DNA from: Glandiceps talaboti
Taxonomy: Eukaryota > Hemichordata > Enteropneusta > Spengelidae
Assembly: GCF_964340395.1 (NCBI RefSeq)
Contig: NC_135555.1
Span: forward strand, 18,604,115 to 18,668,114
DNA: 64,000 nucleotides
Reading direction: 5' to 3'
Shown: one piece after another, positions 23,241-35,492 of the stretch
Layout of the letters: every line of letters starts with the position of its first letter
Position numbering within the stretch: position 1 is the first letter of the stretch
Notes under the pieces: model-generated
Database searches by the model: none
Told to the model about the DNA's origin: nothing
What the model saw: only the letters and a program-made list of their open reading frames with translations
Made by a program: the position numbers and the translations under genes

Positions 23241-24362
23241 AAACACATGTAACTGCATAATCTGCCAAAATTAAATTACCACTTAAGAACCTAATTAATT
23301 CACAAAATATGGAAAAAAAGATACCATCTTCCAATTAAGCCTAGGTACACATATATGTACATCAACTATCAAAACAAGAATTGGTTTCAGGAGAGTCTAA
23401 AATACCATTTTTGACCTAAAATATTCACAAAAATATAGACGAGAAAGACATCAATATCTTCTACTTAACAACCCTTGACTAGATACATACACATCAACAA
23501 TAAAGCAAAACCATAACAGTAGTTTCAGAATAGTCTAAAAAAAACCCACATTTTTGACCAAAAATATCAAAAAGGTTTACCAACAAAGAAAGATGTCATC
23601 TTCAAATGATTAAATACACACTCAAACTGATATACTGGTATATACACATATATCATAGCACATACATAAGCAAGGTTGAGGGATGAAGTTGGAAACAAAA
23701 GTTGATGGGTGGAAAACCCACTAAGCTAACAGCCCAGCTGTCTTTGACAGCAGCCCTTAAAATAAAGCTGACTGACGTGTCCACTTTTAAGTATGATACT
23801 ATACATGTAGATGTAGTTGTAATTACAAATACCCACGACTGCTTCAATGTCTTGGGCGTTTTGTCACAGTAATTTAGAAAAAATACACCTCCAAAGTTCA
23901 TTTAGATTAGTGAAACAGTGTACTTCAAAATTGACTGGTTAGGTACTAATGAGGGCTTGACAGCATTGACAATCAATCAGATGTGGCAATTAGACATGTC
24001 TCTTTGTTACTGGAGCTAAAATACATCTATGATGGTTTTTTTTACCAAATCAGTTCGATCAAAAATTAACAACACGTTATTTTTTTAAAAGTCAAAACAC
24101 TTATGATGAGTGGATTACCAAATACAGACTCAAAGCATTGACTCGGAAGCACCATAGTTATTAAGCAACAACGACATGTAATTAGTAAGTTACAGGAGAC
24201 AATTACCAGCGTTGAGTACAATTTTTCTTTGTTATTGTACTTGTTAATTTTGTAACCATAATGGTTAATTACATATCACAAGTCAATATCTTATTCACAG
24301 AAACTCAGTTAATCAAAAAGAATATTGATGTATTTAATGTTTAGGGCAGTAGAATACATGAC

Positions 24363-24540
24363 GTATTGTTACTTTGGAATGGTAAATTAGAAATGAATGT
24401 GACGTTTCGATCCATCTACTATGGATTTTGATCACGCAATAATCAAGGTCCACAGTAGGCCGATAGTAATCCATCGTAATGGTCCATAGATGGATCAAAA
24501 CATTGTATTCGTTTTCCAATTTACCATTCCAAAGTAACTC
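24363..24540. mobile_element. Palindromic MITE, single copy
   Basis: GTTACTTTGGAATGGTAAAT at the left pairs with ATTTACCATTCCAAAGTAAC at the right. The inner arms pair TCGATCCATCTACTATGGA with TCCATAGATGGATCAAA. It lies in the inferred epimerase intron. Confidence 0.85.
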
Positions 24541-24848
24541 TATTGTAATAAATGCATCCTATTGATTCTTGGAACCATCAACATTTCATTCGCCATACAC
24601 CATTTTTATCAATGATGACGCTCTGTCGCACTACAGGTTACTCAATTATTTCAGATATAAGAATCCAGTCACAAAAATTTCATTAAAAAAGAATTCTTAC
24701 ACTTCTCAAATGTGACAACTGCGTATGTGTACTTACCAAACTTGATTACAGCACTACACTAGTATTTAGGGTATTCAATGTACACTCTCGTAACTTGCTT
24801 ATGAGTCAGTAAACATCACATACATGTACATGTACAATGTACATGCCC

Positions 24849-24855
24849 TTATATA
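24849..24855 (-). promoter_or_regulatory. TATA box, candidate epimerase promoter
   Basis: The coding strand reads GACTATATAAGGGCATG. A start about 30 bases on (near 24820) would give a first exon of roughly 80 bases ending at the donor at 24737. The spacing is right, but the link to the epimerase gene is inferred. Confidence 0.4.
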
Positions 24856-25054
24856 GTCTGAAGAGTTATTTGCGATACAAGCAAATACCATATAGCAGCT
24901 GACTTATTTGTTGGGCATATTAATAGTAACTTTTCTATTAAAAACAAACATCAGGTCTGAGATCTTATCCCTATATTCAGTAACAGTAATACATGTACAT
25001 AATACAGTAAATTCATATGCACATGACATTACAAACATGTATATGTCATGATGT

Positions 25055-25135
25055 AGTCTAGTTCCTATTCAGTATCATTACGATTCATACCTCCACTCCC
25101 ATACAGTATCGTTACGATTCATACCTTCATGACAC
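25055..25135. repeat. Dispersed fragment of the 48-bp repeat
   Basis: TAGTCTAGTTCCTATTCAG and CATACAGTATCGTTACGATT match units of the array at 63560-64000. Other fragments lie near 1590 and 62030. Confidence 0.7.
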
Positions 25136-26331
25136 TAACAGTATAGTCAAGGCCCTGACGAAAGGTGTTAATTATGGTTCAGCCCCATAGTGAGCAAAGC
25201 ACAACAGCGCATGCCACTAGTAATAACGGGCTGTTGTCACCGCTCATTAAATATTCATTTGGTACAACCAGTTTGACGATGTCCAGTGTCCAACCAGGAC
25301 TCCACCGCCAATCTGTTTAAACTAAATCATGTGTGGACGCAACAACACAATCATGTTTATATCAACACTGCAGGAGGGAGCACAGTCTAGTGTGCTCATT
25401 GAGGCCATTTCACCAGACTGTGTTGTGGTTAGGGTATCGTTAGAAACCATGTGCACAGTCTGGTCATCCACACTAGTTATGATGTGATTTGCAGTTACTC
25501 TGCTTGCACATACATGTACAAATGTAAGTAATACAATCAATCACATTTGAAATTGTTAAAGTTGATTTGAGCTAATATCCAAACAAAACAGCCAACTGGT
25601 CAATTTAGGAAGGAATTGTGATGATTATCACTGCATATATTGAAATACATGTATATGTACTTAATGAACAATTCAAAACACTTTCATATATTACTAGAAT
25701 TGCTTTTTTTAATTAATTAAACAAATGCAGCAATTTTCATAGCCAAATTATTCTGCTGACAGTCAGTGGTTATTTCTTCCATCTTCCAGCTATTACATCA
25801 CTGCATATCAATATCACTACTTCCATAAAAAATTTCAGACTTGACAGGAAGATACTATTATCTCACAAAAGGAAGTACATGTAACTAATAGTAGTGACTC
25901 ACTAAAACTTATAACTCTAAAATTCCAGAATACTGTGGACCTTAAAAATGTAAAAATATGAAAACATGTATGTCAGCTGCTTGTACACATGTATATAAAT
26001 TTTCGTTAGGTTCTTTTAATAGCACTGTTACCAACTTGTTCTAAAATTAAAAAGTTGTGTGGAAACACACAATGCAGCCAAGGAAGTTGTCGGTAATTAC
26101 TGGCATTTACCAGTTAAAAATATGCCAATGCTGGTAAATTTCTATAAATACCAGCATTCAGCAGGTGACATTTTAAATTTACTGGCATTTAAACTGTGAA
26201 ATTTCAAATTTATCGGCATTTTACCGGAACATGGTATTGGTATCTATGTTAAGATTTGTAGTTTCATATCTAAAAGTTAACCTTTTACAAAGTTTAAGTG
26301 TCTATTTTTTTTACTTTGTTCTAAAGTTTTA

Positions 26332-26441
26332 AATTTTACCTGCATTTTGCTCCTACATGTAAGTTTTTGAATTTTACCTGCATTTTGCTCCTACATGTAA
26401 GTTTTGAATTTTACCTGCATTTTGCTCCTAAAATTTAGAAG
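26332..26441. repeat. Three tandem ~37-bp units
   Basis: AATTTTACCTGCATTTTGCT with CCTACATGTAAGTTTT occurs twice and a third shorter unit ends CCTAAAATTTAG. Confidence 0.9.
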
Positions 26442-26743
26442 TTAGGGGCAAAGTGATCCTAAAAAATATTGCACAAAGAGTTAACTTCCTAGGCTGCAAT
26501 GGCTTACTTTGTGCAGGATTTAAGCTGATGTGAGTCTCGAGGCTTAAAGTTAAAAGAGTTGTTTTGTATCCTGTAATGAACTATTGGTCTCGCTTTTATA
26601 TGTGAAATATACATGTACATATAGATGTGGGAAATAGATATCTGCAACACATGCAAATTTTGTAAATATGGAAAATATGTTCATAAATCCTGGAAATTAA
26701 TTAACTGTTCTAGAATGAGCAGGTATTCCTTGGGAATATTCCA

Positions 26744-27798
26744 TCATTCATCCTTTGATTCCATGAAATCCTCTGATAAGGTAGCTTTACCGGACTTCTT
26801 CCCGTCACTTCCACCTGTGTAATAATGTGCCTCTGACATAAGTGATTCCTCTCATAAATGCATTCACAAACCTTAACAATACACATCCTGAAAACTCTCC
26901 AGAGTCTACCTCATGAAGAGATGTTACTCAATTTGCCTTTTGAGAAAAAAAATCGAGTTTTACTATAAAGATTCTTTGTGCTTTTCTGCAAGCTGTTTAT
27001 CAAATCAAATGAACATCCTATATATGCTACTGGGTTTGCAAAGATCATTCCTCACATTCTCACCAATCTGATTAAAATCTGATGTAGTGTCCACGTCACA
27101 ATTTCTTTTTGGCTGTTACGTTTACTGTCATTTGTTCTTTTGTGAGCACTCGTTACATACATCTGACACAATGTCATAGGTTTTCCCGAACCCAATCTCA
27201 TATTTACAAGTAGCCAACCAGAATCTGTCTTACAATATAACACTCAACATTCGAAATTGGAAGAAAGAGAACCACCAAACAATAAAGATAAAATCTTTGT
27301 CTGCACTCTGCTTGTGCTATTTTTGAACAGAGCATTCTGAAGTACCATACCCATACTGTACACATATGTTTTGGTGCATTACGCGTTGTCATTGATTGAG
27401 CTAATTCACTCAGTGCACTCGTGCAGCTCATTAAAACCTACATGTATGGTATTGTGTCAGATGTATGTAACGAGCACTCACAAGAGAACAAACAGCAGTA
27501 AACGTAACAGCCAAAAAGAAATCGCAACGTGTACACTACATCAGATTGACATTCTCACCAGCAAGGGTTTATTTTTTCTTCTCTTGTAAGATCTAGGCAT
27601 TTGTTTTGCTAATGCTGCTATGAGGCATGGATGTTTAAACACAATGACTGCACAAAACATTATTAAATACGGGTTACTTGCTCATTTTTTTCCTTGTTTT
27701 TTCCTGTACCTTATTCAACTTGTTTTGGACTAACGACATTTTATCTCACCATATTTTGACCCAGTTTCTGCCTGTTCATGAAGATTTTGGCTACTTTC
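26744..27798 (-). CDS. Unidentified protein, last two coding exons
   Basis: Exon 27750-27798 has acceptor TTTGTTAG and donor TATG|GTGAGA. Exon 26744-26814 has acceptor TTATTACACAG and ends in TGA. They join through a split Gly codon to read ESSQNLHEQAETGSKYGG, then a Ser/Lys/Asp/Glu-rich stretch ending LSEDFMESKDE. The only frame that stays open across both exons is the phase-compatible one, which supports them. The peptide is hydrophilic, probably a disordered C-terminal tail, and I recognise no family. Upstream exons were not found; they should lie above 27798, perhaps past the transposon at 28166-30689. A MITE at 27064-27548 fills much of the intron. A chance pair of open segments is possible. 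Confidence 0.4.
27064..27548. mobile_element. MITE, CAATCTGATTAAAATC family, long form
   Basis: The ends CAATCTGATTAAAATCTGAT and CTACATCAGATTG bound about 485 bases. Subterminal arms pair GGCTGTTACGTTTACTG with its inverse near 27495 and TTGTGAGCACTCGTTACATA near 27476. The interior (for example TCTTACAATATAACACTCAA) is shared with 46025-46480. Confidence 0.8.
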
Positions 27799-28361
27799 CT
27801 AACAAATCATTAATAATTGTTAAATGTATCTCATGTCACACTTAGTAGTGAACTAAACTAAGTAACCAATTACAACCACCTGTCAGTGTGTGATGGATTA
27901 CTACTAAACATACACGGTTCACATTTTCCCCAGCAGGAGATTTAGCCAGATTTTCAATTGAATTTGTCCGTTTGACTATACGTAGAGAGAGAGAGAACAT
28001 AGAGAATGACTACATGTGTAGTACATGTAACTAGACTACTATTCATGAGGCGCAACATCATGTATATTCAGTTTTTTTTTAAATCTTTTTTTTTTTTTAA
28101 AAATCTATTTAATCTATTTCCTTTCTACTCATATTACTGAAATACTGCCATTTTCTTGTATATACGTGTTTAAGGTTGAGATGCAGGTTCGTTAGCTCAT
28201 TTTTCCTCCATCACATTTCACAGTAAAGACAAGATAAATATACCATTTTTTTCATTAATTATGTCGAGTCTTTGTATGAAGTTGTGGTTTCTGTGGTGAT
28301 TTTTTACATTTTTAACCATATTATTGATCTGTACCCAAAAACTGTGTTTTTTGACGATTTT

Positions 28362-28682
28362 CACTTAAAGCTATTTAACTTTTACAAACAGTTGAATATA
28401 GTCCTCTTTTCGACTTCAAATGAAAGCTATGTACATAAACAAAAAAACGTTCCTCCGGATTTTTTATTTTGTCTCTCATTGTCTTGTTATAATCATCCAA
28501 AGTTGTATTTTTGTGTTTTTTGCATAAATTACCGCTTTTCACACTTCTCAACGCAATATCTCTTGATTCCCTCAAAAACTAAACAATCCGGAGGAACGTT
28601 TTTTCGACACACTGTCTCCGAGTATTGTCTCCAAATTTGACGCAGCTGGGACGTTCTGACGCAAAGTTAAATAGCTTTGAAC
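28362..28682. repeat. Nested palindrome
   Basis: Outer arms pair TTAAAGCTATTTAACTTTT (28366) with AAAGTTAAATAGCTTTGAA (28664). Inner arms pair AAAAAACGTTCCTCCGGATT (28441) with AATCCGGAGGAACGTTTTTT (28585). The frames on both strands here follow from the palindrome. Confidence 0.8.
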
Positions 28683-29989
28683 TTCACACAGTATACAAAA
28701 TAAAGAACGTAGAAAAATGCTAATTAACACAATTGGACTCCTTCCGCCCGACAAAAGCTTTCAAATTCGACAGACATTGCAACAGCTGTTTTCTGTGACT
28801 TGCAAATATGTTACTCAATCCTTGCCATTTGGTTGTGTACGTTGCAGACATGAAGAAAATCGGGTATTTTAGGAGGGTCATGAAATGCTACAGATAGAAA
28901 CGTGTTTGTTTCCCGCGATAAAGGTGTCAAGTCATCTATTATTCATCTACGGGTGGAGACTTTGGTTTAATCTTTTATTAAGTTTTAATACGGTACGCGT
29001 GCCGTTCTCGACATTACATAGTATACTTTCTGGTTTGGATTCGAAGCTCTTGCTCTACGCAGTTGGTGTTCGTGTTTTGCATGATTCGAGTTCCATATTC
29101 CTGCTCATGTATTAGGCATTGCTACGTTGTTGGTGTTTCGTTGAAGACACACAATAAAAAAAGTTAATCCTTTCCCTGAAATCAAATTTCCACACCACGA
29201 CACCGTACGACATCGGGAATGTTATACAAATTGTAAGGAGTGTTACAAAACTACGGTATAAATAATGGTACTTGAACTCACGTCAACAGTTTTTCTTCCA
29301 CTGCGAGTGACGTTTTATGATACTCGGAGTCGTAGTAGACATTACCTCATTTATTTAAACTACTTGTACCTTCAAAATCTCCGTTTTATAACTTTAATAG
29401 CCTTGAGGATCGCTCGGTGCCAAATTCTTTGCCGTTTACGTTCAGACAGCGTCATCGTAGACGCAAATAAACAACGCAACGCACGTATACTACTACAGTA
29501 CATGTGACTCGGTGTCGACGTGTCTCGAAAGTTCACGAAGGATCGAGCCGTGATAAGCCGATCGTTAGAGTGTGGTTGCCACACTCAATTTATAGGACCT
29601 TAACCCTAATAATATAATATAGTATGTGAAGAGGACGTTGTCAAAATCCACCAACGCGAAAGTTCAAAGCTAGTCTACGGCCACGTTCTGTGAATCTTAC
29701 AGAAACAGAAATGTAATACCCGGAAATCGCCGATGCAATGTCACGCATCTGACGTGAACTCTCAAGTCTCGAAGATAGCATGGTTCATTTTCGATGCGCC
29801 AACGTGTTGATTAAATCGTTTTATTTTTGTAAACATCAATTTTTTTCGATCGGCTAAAACAATTAGCCTGCAATACTGTTAGATATTCGAGATTTGTATG
29901 GTTTTTTTTTACATGCATGGTACTTGAAAACCGTCATCTAATACATCGCCGTCGCGTCGGGTACACTTGAAGGCTGTAGACTAGTGTAG

Positions 29990-30210
29990 TCACAGTCGCT
30001 TGTAAACTGTTATTCCTTTCCTAAATGGTTTTATTCTTGTCTATAACGGTCCTAATACAGAACAATGACGTTATTATAGGGATTGACGATATTCTTATGA
30101 AATCGGTAGCAATGTCCGACACCCCCCCCCCTCTCCCCCTACGTGTTGTATGTGACTTGTAAGTACCATTTAGGAAAGGAGTAACAGTTTACAAGCGACT
30201 GTGCGGCTGT
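29990..30210. mobile_element. Palindromic MITE-like repeat
   Basis: CACAGTCGCTTGTAAACTGT and CCTTTCCTAAATGGT at the left pair with ACCATTTAGGAAAGG and ACAGTTTACAAGCGACTGTG at the right. The spacer holds a C-run at 30121. Confidence 0.75.
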
Positions 30211-30409
30211 AGTGCAGTGTAGGCCGCTTCACTGTAACGTTTTTAGCCGATGCACTGGTCAAAATCAACGTGCATAAGTCCAGGTTCAAAGGAGGTATTT
30301 TTTTACTTTTTATTGGTTATAACCAAATTTACCGAGTTTGATTGGTTTTGTACAACAACACAGCTAAGAGATAATGTCACGTCAGTCATTGCACAGAGGC
30401 CTACTAGCT

Positions 30410-30525
30410 ATGGCTCATTTGCATATGAAAAGACACTCTTCTGTAATCAACGTTTCTGTCAATCTTCTTTATGTATGCAAATCTTTGTACATAAACATTC
30501 AGGAATGAAACCATATAAAACACAT
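30410..30525 (+). pseudogene. C2H2 zinc-finger-like remnant
   Basis: The frame reads FCNQRFCQSSLCMQIFVHKH, then SGMKPYK. CxxxFxxSS and HxxxH-like spacing are distorted but the SGMKPYK segment resembles the TGEKPYK linker between C2H2 fingers. There is a single degenerate finger and no intact second His pair. It lies in the candidate transposon at 28166-30689. It could be chance. Confidence 0.3.
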
Positions 30526-30692
30526 ATAGCGTTAGAGTTTTTTCATTTTGAATTTATTAATGGAAAAAATGAACGATTTTCAAAAAATCTTTTAACCAAA
30601 TGATGGCACATACCATGAAGCTTCATAATGAGCAAAAAAAAAAAAAAGGCCAAAATTCACCAACGAACCTGCATCTCATCCTTAAACATGTT

Positions 30693-33600
30693 TAATTTCA
30701 ACGGAAATAGTACTCTCTTTGTTTCTAAATTCTATCTCCGCCATCTACATGTACATATAGTTATTGTTTTATTTACTTTTATTACTAAGTGCTAATTTCC
30801 ATATCACATTACTTTTTAATAAGGGGAAAAAAGTTCCAATGGTGTTAAAATGCAGTTGAGCATACTAACATCCATTTTTATCATTATTATTTTTTTTTAG
30901 TGCCAGTGGCATTGCATTACAACTGTATAGTTTATGTGTTATTTTTTCACACATTAGAAATAAATTTCAATCAACTTATCAACATCTCAGTCTATTAATA
31001 CGGAAGCTGTCGAAGTTTTCGAAATGTGGTTAGATGTGTGAAAATGAAGTTCAGCAATTGCATCGATGCCAGACCTCCCTTTTTTAAATGAACTTTTAAT
31101 GTAAGTTCACTCATTTAAGTGTGACATTGTATAATCATCCCTTACGCAGTCTATGATATTTACCCTTTGAAGTCAATATGCTATTGTGGACATAAATACT
31201 ATAGTATTATCCCCATAGTATTGTGACCTACACTGTAAACTACACAATATAATTCATTCGCTGTACAAACAAACACTGCTGATGTCTACCAATATATAAA
31301 ATACTTTTGGTACACATACGTCTATCTTCATGCACCATCACACACATTATTGTAGAAAATGTCAAAGCTACATGTGACACAATTATCCCTTTCACTATGT
31401 ACACAATACTGGTACCTCAAATATAATTCATTTGTATGTATATCATGTAATGTCTATGCTACTGAAATAAGTATACATGTACATACATGTATATGTATGT
31501 ATGCATCTACATGTATGTATAACATCTACTAAGTTTGCCAGTTATGTTACTGAATTCCAAAACCAAAATAATAAGCTGGTGACATCAAATGCAAGTTACT
31601 GGCAATGAATTCCATGCTAAATATATAATGACTAACCAACACCTGTATTAACTCCATTATGGAAGAATATCCTCATATGACTTAGTTCCAGATGGGAACA
31701 TTCCGGAAGGGGGGGGGGGGGGCATCTCCCATAGACAGCAATACGGGGAGGGTCCGCGTGAAAAGGGTCGTTTTGTATGCTGGTTGGTATCAGAAAGGGT
31801 ATACTTTTCATGAGGTGGTGTTATGAGAAAGGGTCGGGTGAATTAAAACTGGCATTAATTAACAGAGACTATACAGTCAACACTGGAAGCATTTCAACCT
31901 GGTGTATCTACCTTCAACACTTCTGTATTCCCATCGTTCATTGCCACTCTAGATCTAGGGCTGGCTTCCCCTGGGAGCCCTGGCTTTTACTAATTAAAAT
32001 GCAATGTGGTATCAGAAAGGGTGTACTTTTTGCATAAAATTGGCATCACAACACATTGGGTTTCAATGTTTGTGAGGAGCCTCCCCGTAATGTTACCATG
32101 GAGTTACACCCCCCCCCCCCCCATATCATACTTATTGAATATCAATCAATCAATCAATCAATAACTTATTGAGTGTGAATGAAGTATCCAATTTATTACA
32201 AGTGCTTGTCAATGTGCAAATTTTATTACTACTACTACGACGGACACATGGGCTTTTTAAAAGTACACACTACATGTACAAGCAAAAAGAAATGTTTTTT
32301 TGAATAACGTGAACCACATTATTTTCTTCTTCTTAGCTTTATATAAAGGATTCCATTGTTGTTGTTCTACTTACTGTGTTTGGTAGCCCAAGGGTTGAAC
32401 TAAGTAAATGTCCGCCACTATTGTGGGATCGAACAATTACTCCTGGATGATTATAGACCCTACAGGTTCGTGAAAACAAAACTGGAAAGTGAACTCCCTG
32501 TATAAGGTTAACAGGGTACTGAACTCAATTTTAGTTGAACATCTCAAAGCATTCTAGGTATTTCAAAATGGTATGGGAACTAAAAATGGGTTACGAGCTT
32601 CAACAAGAGGCAAATTCTACTTAATTTATGAGGCATGTGGCACTCGCCCTTGTGCCTTTGACCTGACAGTAAAACTTCTCACATGTCTTTTTTAACAACC
32701 TCCAGAATGGTGTATGTATGTATTGTACTATTAAACAATGAAATTCTACTTTGATGTTCACAGTGACCCACCCACTAACACAATATTTGCAAATCACTGA
32801 CCCATTTACATGTATTAGTCCATCCAGTTTTTTGTTGAACCGTTTCCATTTGAACAGGTTGAGCAGTATGTCATGACAACAATATTTAATTGGATATCCT
32901 CAAGACAGACAGTTATGTAATGTGTACTATACCATGGCAAACTAATATCCAAGCAAGTCCATACAATGTTTTGTACAACATGTACATGTATCCTTTTCTG
33001 AATAGGTATTACAAGAAATTTCAATAAAATCTACCCTCAAGTTCTTCAAGACAGTTTGGATCCACACTTACAAAACTCATCCATATTCATGGCCCTCATG
33101 TACAAGTACATTTTTTTGTACAGTCTACTGGTTTCACTGAATTGTCATTATTTCACATTTACTTAATCCCAAAAAAGCTTTAGGCAGGAGTATAGAAAAT
33201 GTGCCCTTAGTCAACTTTAATGATGTGTTCTATTCCCCCCTTCTCTAATCACTCACACTACTACGTCCAACGTATTGGATTTTTGAACACACCTGCACTA
33301 CATGTACATGTAGGTCACATGCAACAGAACATGAGTCCGTCACATGCAACCTAGACTAATGATGCTGACCATTGATTGTTGGATGATGTGTAACCATCCA
33401 TAACAAACACTTGAGTCTATGTATATGTGTCAGTACCTTAGCCTTGCATGGTGTCATGAAATGTATCACCTAACTACGAAAATAGATATATCAATAGATC
33501 AGGCAAGTCTCTCAATATTTTGTAATGGGATTCGAAAAGTGTTCCCACAATTTGTGCTTTAGTGACAGGGTAGTATTAAAGTAGTTAAAATCTAGCTCTG

Positions 33601-34990
33601 AATTTCCCCAGGGTTTTCACCTTGCTTCCCACCCAAAATTGTGAGTAAATATACAATGATAAACACATCTACACAACGTCTACCACAATATAAACCCCAA
33701 CCCTTTGTTGCTGGGTGCTGCCCCTGGGTTGCAATCAAATTAAGGTGTAAATTTAACATATGGAAATCTATGCAACTTTCACAAAATTTTCGTCTGTTGC
33801 CAGGGTTCTCCCCCAAACTTTTCATACGAATATTGAGCAGTGTGCCTGCTAAGCCAATTGGACGCACCACTGATGCACACAATTTCTAGTGATGCACCAG
33901 AATTTGTTGTTCCCATATCTCTTACTACATGTATGTGGTGACTCACAAGAAATGCCAGTTTTTCTCATTTTGACTCACAACAAAATATGGTATTATGAGA
34001 CGGCACACTGCTATCGAGGTAAGAAATTCAATCTTTTCTCATTACTAGAGTTGATATTCTTCCCACTAAAATGATACTATTGATAGCACACAGTATGGAA
34101 ATCTGTGCACCTTTTATTAGATCCCCCCCCCCCTCCTTTCTGGTTCTCCATCAACAGAACTATGATATATGATTAAGGAATTTATGCAAGATTTCCAAAC
34201 TCAGCCTCCCTACACAAATTAACCGTATGCTGTACAAGATATAAACATCTATGTAATTTTTACTAAATTTATCCCCTGTTGCAATTACTGAGATGATACA
34301 TTATATGCATACACATTGAGGTGTACAAATCTATGCAAATGTTCCCACATTCCCTTGTTCTCCCTGTATAAATGAAAACACTAACAACCTCATCCATAAT
34401 TCAACAGTCCAATTTATCCTGTTTCTCATACCTTGTAGTTTGTTTTTTGTGCACAAACACATAATCCCTGCTAGAAACAAGATTAATGACTTTGATAAAC
34501 TGACTATTGAATTGGTAACAGTTGAGTACAAACACCCCCTGACATGGGAACGTCAATCCTTCCTCATTCTTTGCGGTTTTACCCACATTCAATTAATTCT
34601 ATTCTATACTTTCACCACAAAACAATCAAAATAAACAAAAGCTTAATGACACTTTCAATCTGAATAAAAACAATTTGAAAGACAAACAAAATGTATCAAT
34701 TACATGAAGACAAAAAACTATGCAATTCATCCAATGAATACACCCCTATGCTATATTAAGTACTCTTACAGGCACTAGTGCATACTATTCTGCATGTCAC
34801 ATTGCGATGGTATCAGTTGAGTACGGACACCCCCTGATGTGGGAACAAGGTTTAAGCTGTTAATAATTATTCTTTTGTGTTTTTACCCGGGCAGTATAAT
34901 ACACATGTACATGTATAACTGAGAAAAATTCAAGTTCAGGCTTTGATCTTGAATATTTCTGAGCTACATTGAACCTGAGATAACAACAAT
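30693..34990. other. Intergenic or intronic stretch, no firm gene
   Basis: Contains G- and C-run sequences at 31709-31722 and 32108-32122 enclosing two GGTATCAGAAAGGGT motifs (31789, 32012), and loosely repeated segments at 33590-34880 (AAATCTATGCAA and TTGAGTAC..ACACCCCCTGA at 34522 and 34820). A 17-codon open segment after a good acceptor at 30991 is too weak to call. Confidence 0.4.
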
Positions 34991-35004
34991 GAACATGTTA
35001 TAAT

Positions 35005-35315
35005 CGAAATGATTCCATGTCAGCTAACACCAAGTCTTACGCCGAAGTTACGGTCAACGTGCCTTTTCACATGCTGCTCCTAAATTCTGGAATTGTTTGC
35101 CAACATAACTTAGACTTTGTAACTCTATTGACATTTTTAAACGAAAACTGGAGACTCATCTTTTTAAGAAGGTGTATGCCTAGTTTTAATTTGTTTCATT
35201 GGTTGCTACTTTTATCTTTGAACTTTGAACTTGTGGGACTTTGAAGGTTTTTTTTAACTTTTATCCCTTTTCAGTATTCCTTTCACCTTTTTAATTTTGT
35301 TCAGCGCTCTATAAA

Positions 35316-35348
<33 letters not shown>
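35005..35348 (+). mobile_element. CR1/L2-type retrotransposon 3' end
   Basis: With frame shifts the C-terminus of the reverse-transcriptase polyprotein is readable: TKSYAE, AAPKFWNCLP and SIDIFKRKLETHLFKKVYA followed by a stop at about 35192. The 3'UTR ends GCGCTCTATAAATATTATT in a (TTA)n tail (35315-35348). A heavily 5'-truncated, inactive copy. Confidence 0.85.
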
Positions 35349-35349
<1 letters not shown>

Positions 35350-35470
35350 AAGACCTGTCATGGAAACAATTTGATTAAAATCTGCTTAAGACTTTTTGAA
35401 TTTAAATTTACTGTTTTTTTCATCTGAATAATGATTGCTGTCTGGAATCTCATGATATCCAGCAAATATG

Positions 35471-35492
35471 AATCTGATTAAAATCTGATGTA
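35471..35492. mobile_element. Solo end of CAATCTGATTAAAATC MITE
   Basis: AATCTGATTAAAATCTGATG followed by TA matches the family end. No opposite end was found within about 600 bases. Confidence 0.5.

Larger units (their letters stand above)
22403..24737 (-). other. Inferred 5'UTR intron and first exon of the epimerase gene
   Basis: The acceptor at 22403 (CTTTTTCTTGATTCTCAG on the coding strand) shows that an exon lies upstream. The nearest strong donor is TTTG|GTAAGTAC with the exon ending at 24737, about 110 bases below a TATA box. The inferred intron, 22403-24736, holds a repeat of the GGGCGGTA...CCGGGGTTCCCA family (23098-23240), a degenerate MITE end at 22555 and a MITE at 24363. The donor-acceptor link is inference. 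Confidence 0.45.
28166..30689. mobile_element. Candidate 2.5-kb nonautonomous DNA transposon
   Basis: TGTTTAAGGTTGAGATGCAG with GTTCGTTAG at the left is mirrored at 30661-30687 by CTAACGAACC-like sequence (AACGAACCTGCATCTCATCC then TTAAACA). The interior is unusually CpG-rich for the window and holds a nested palindrome at 28362-28682, another at 29990-30210 and a zinc-finger-like remnant near 30410-30520. No transposase is recognisable. Confidence 0.5.

Noticed and set aside
25322-25540. 72-codon minus frame with a hydrophobic start (MIVLLTFVHVCASR)
   Set aside because: It is signal-peptide-like by chance in a low-GC frame, with no family match and no nearby splice support.
30991-31041. Possible terminal exon SINTEAVEVFEMWLDV after a good acceptor
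   Set aside because: It is 17 codons only, the opposite strand is also open, and no upstream partner exon was found.
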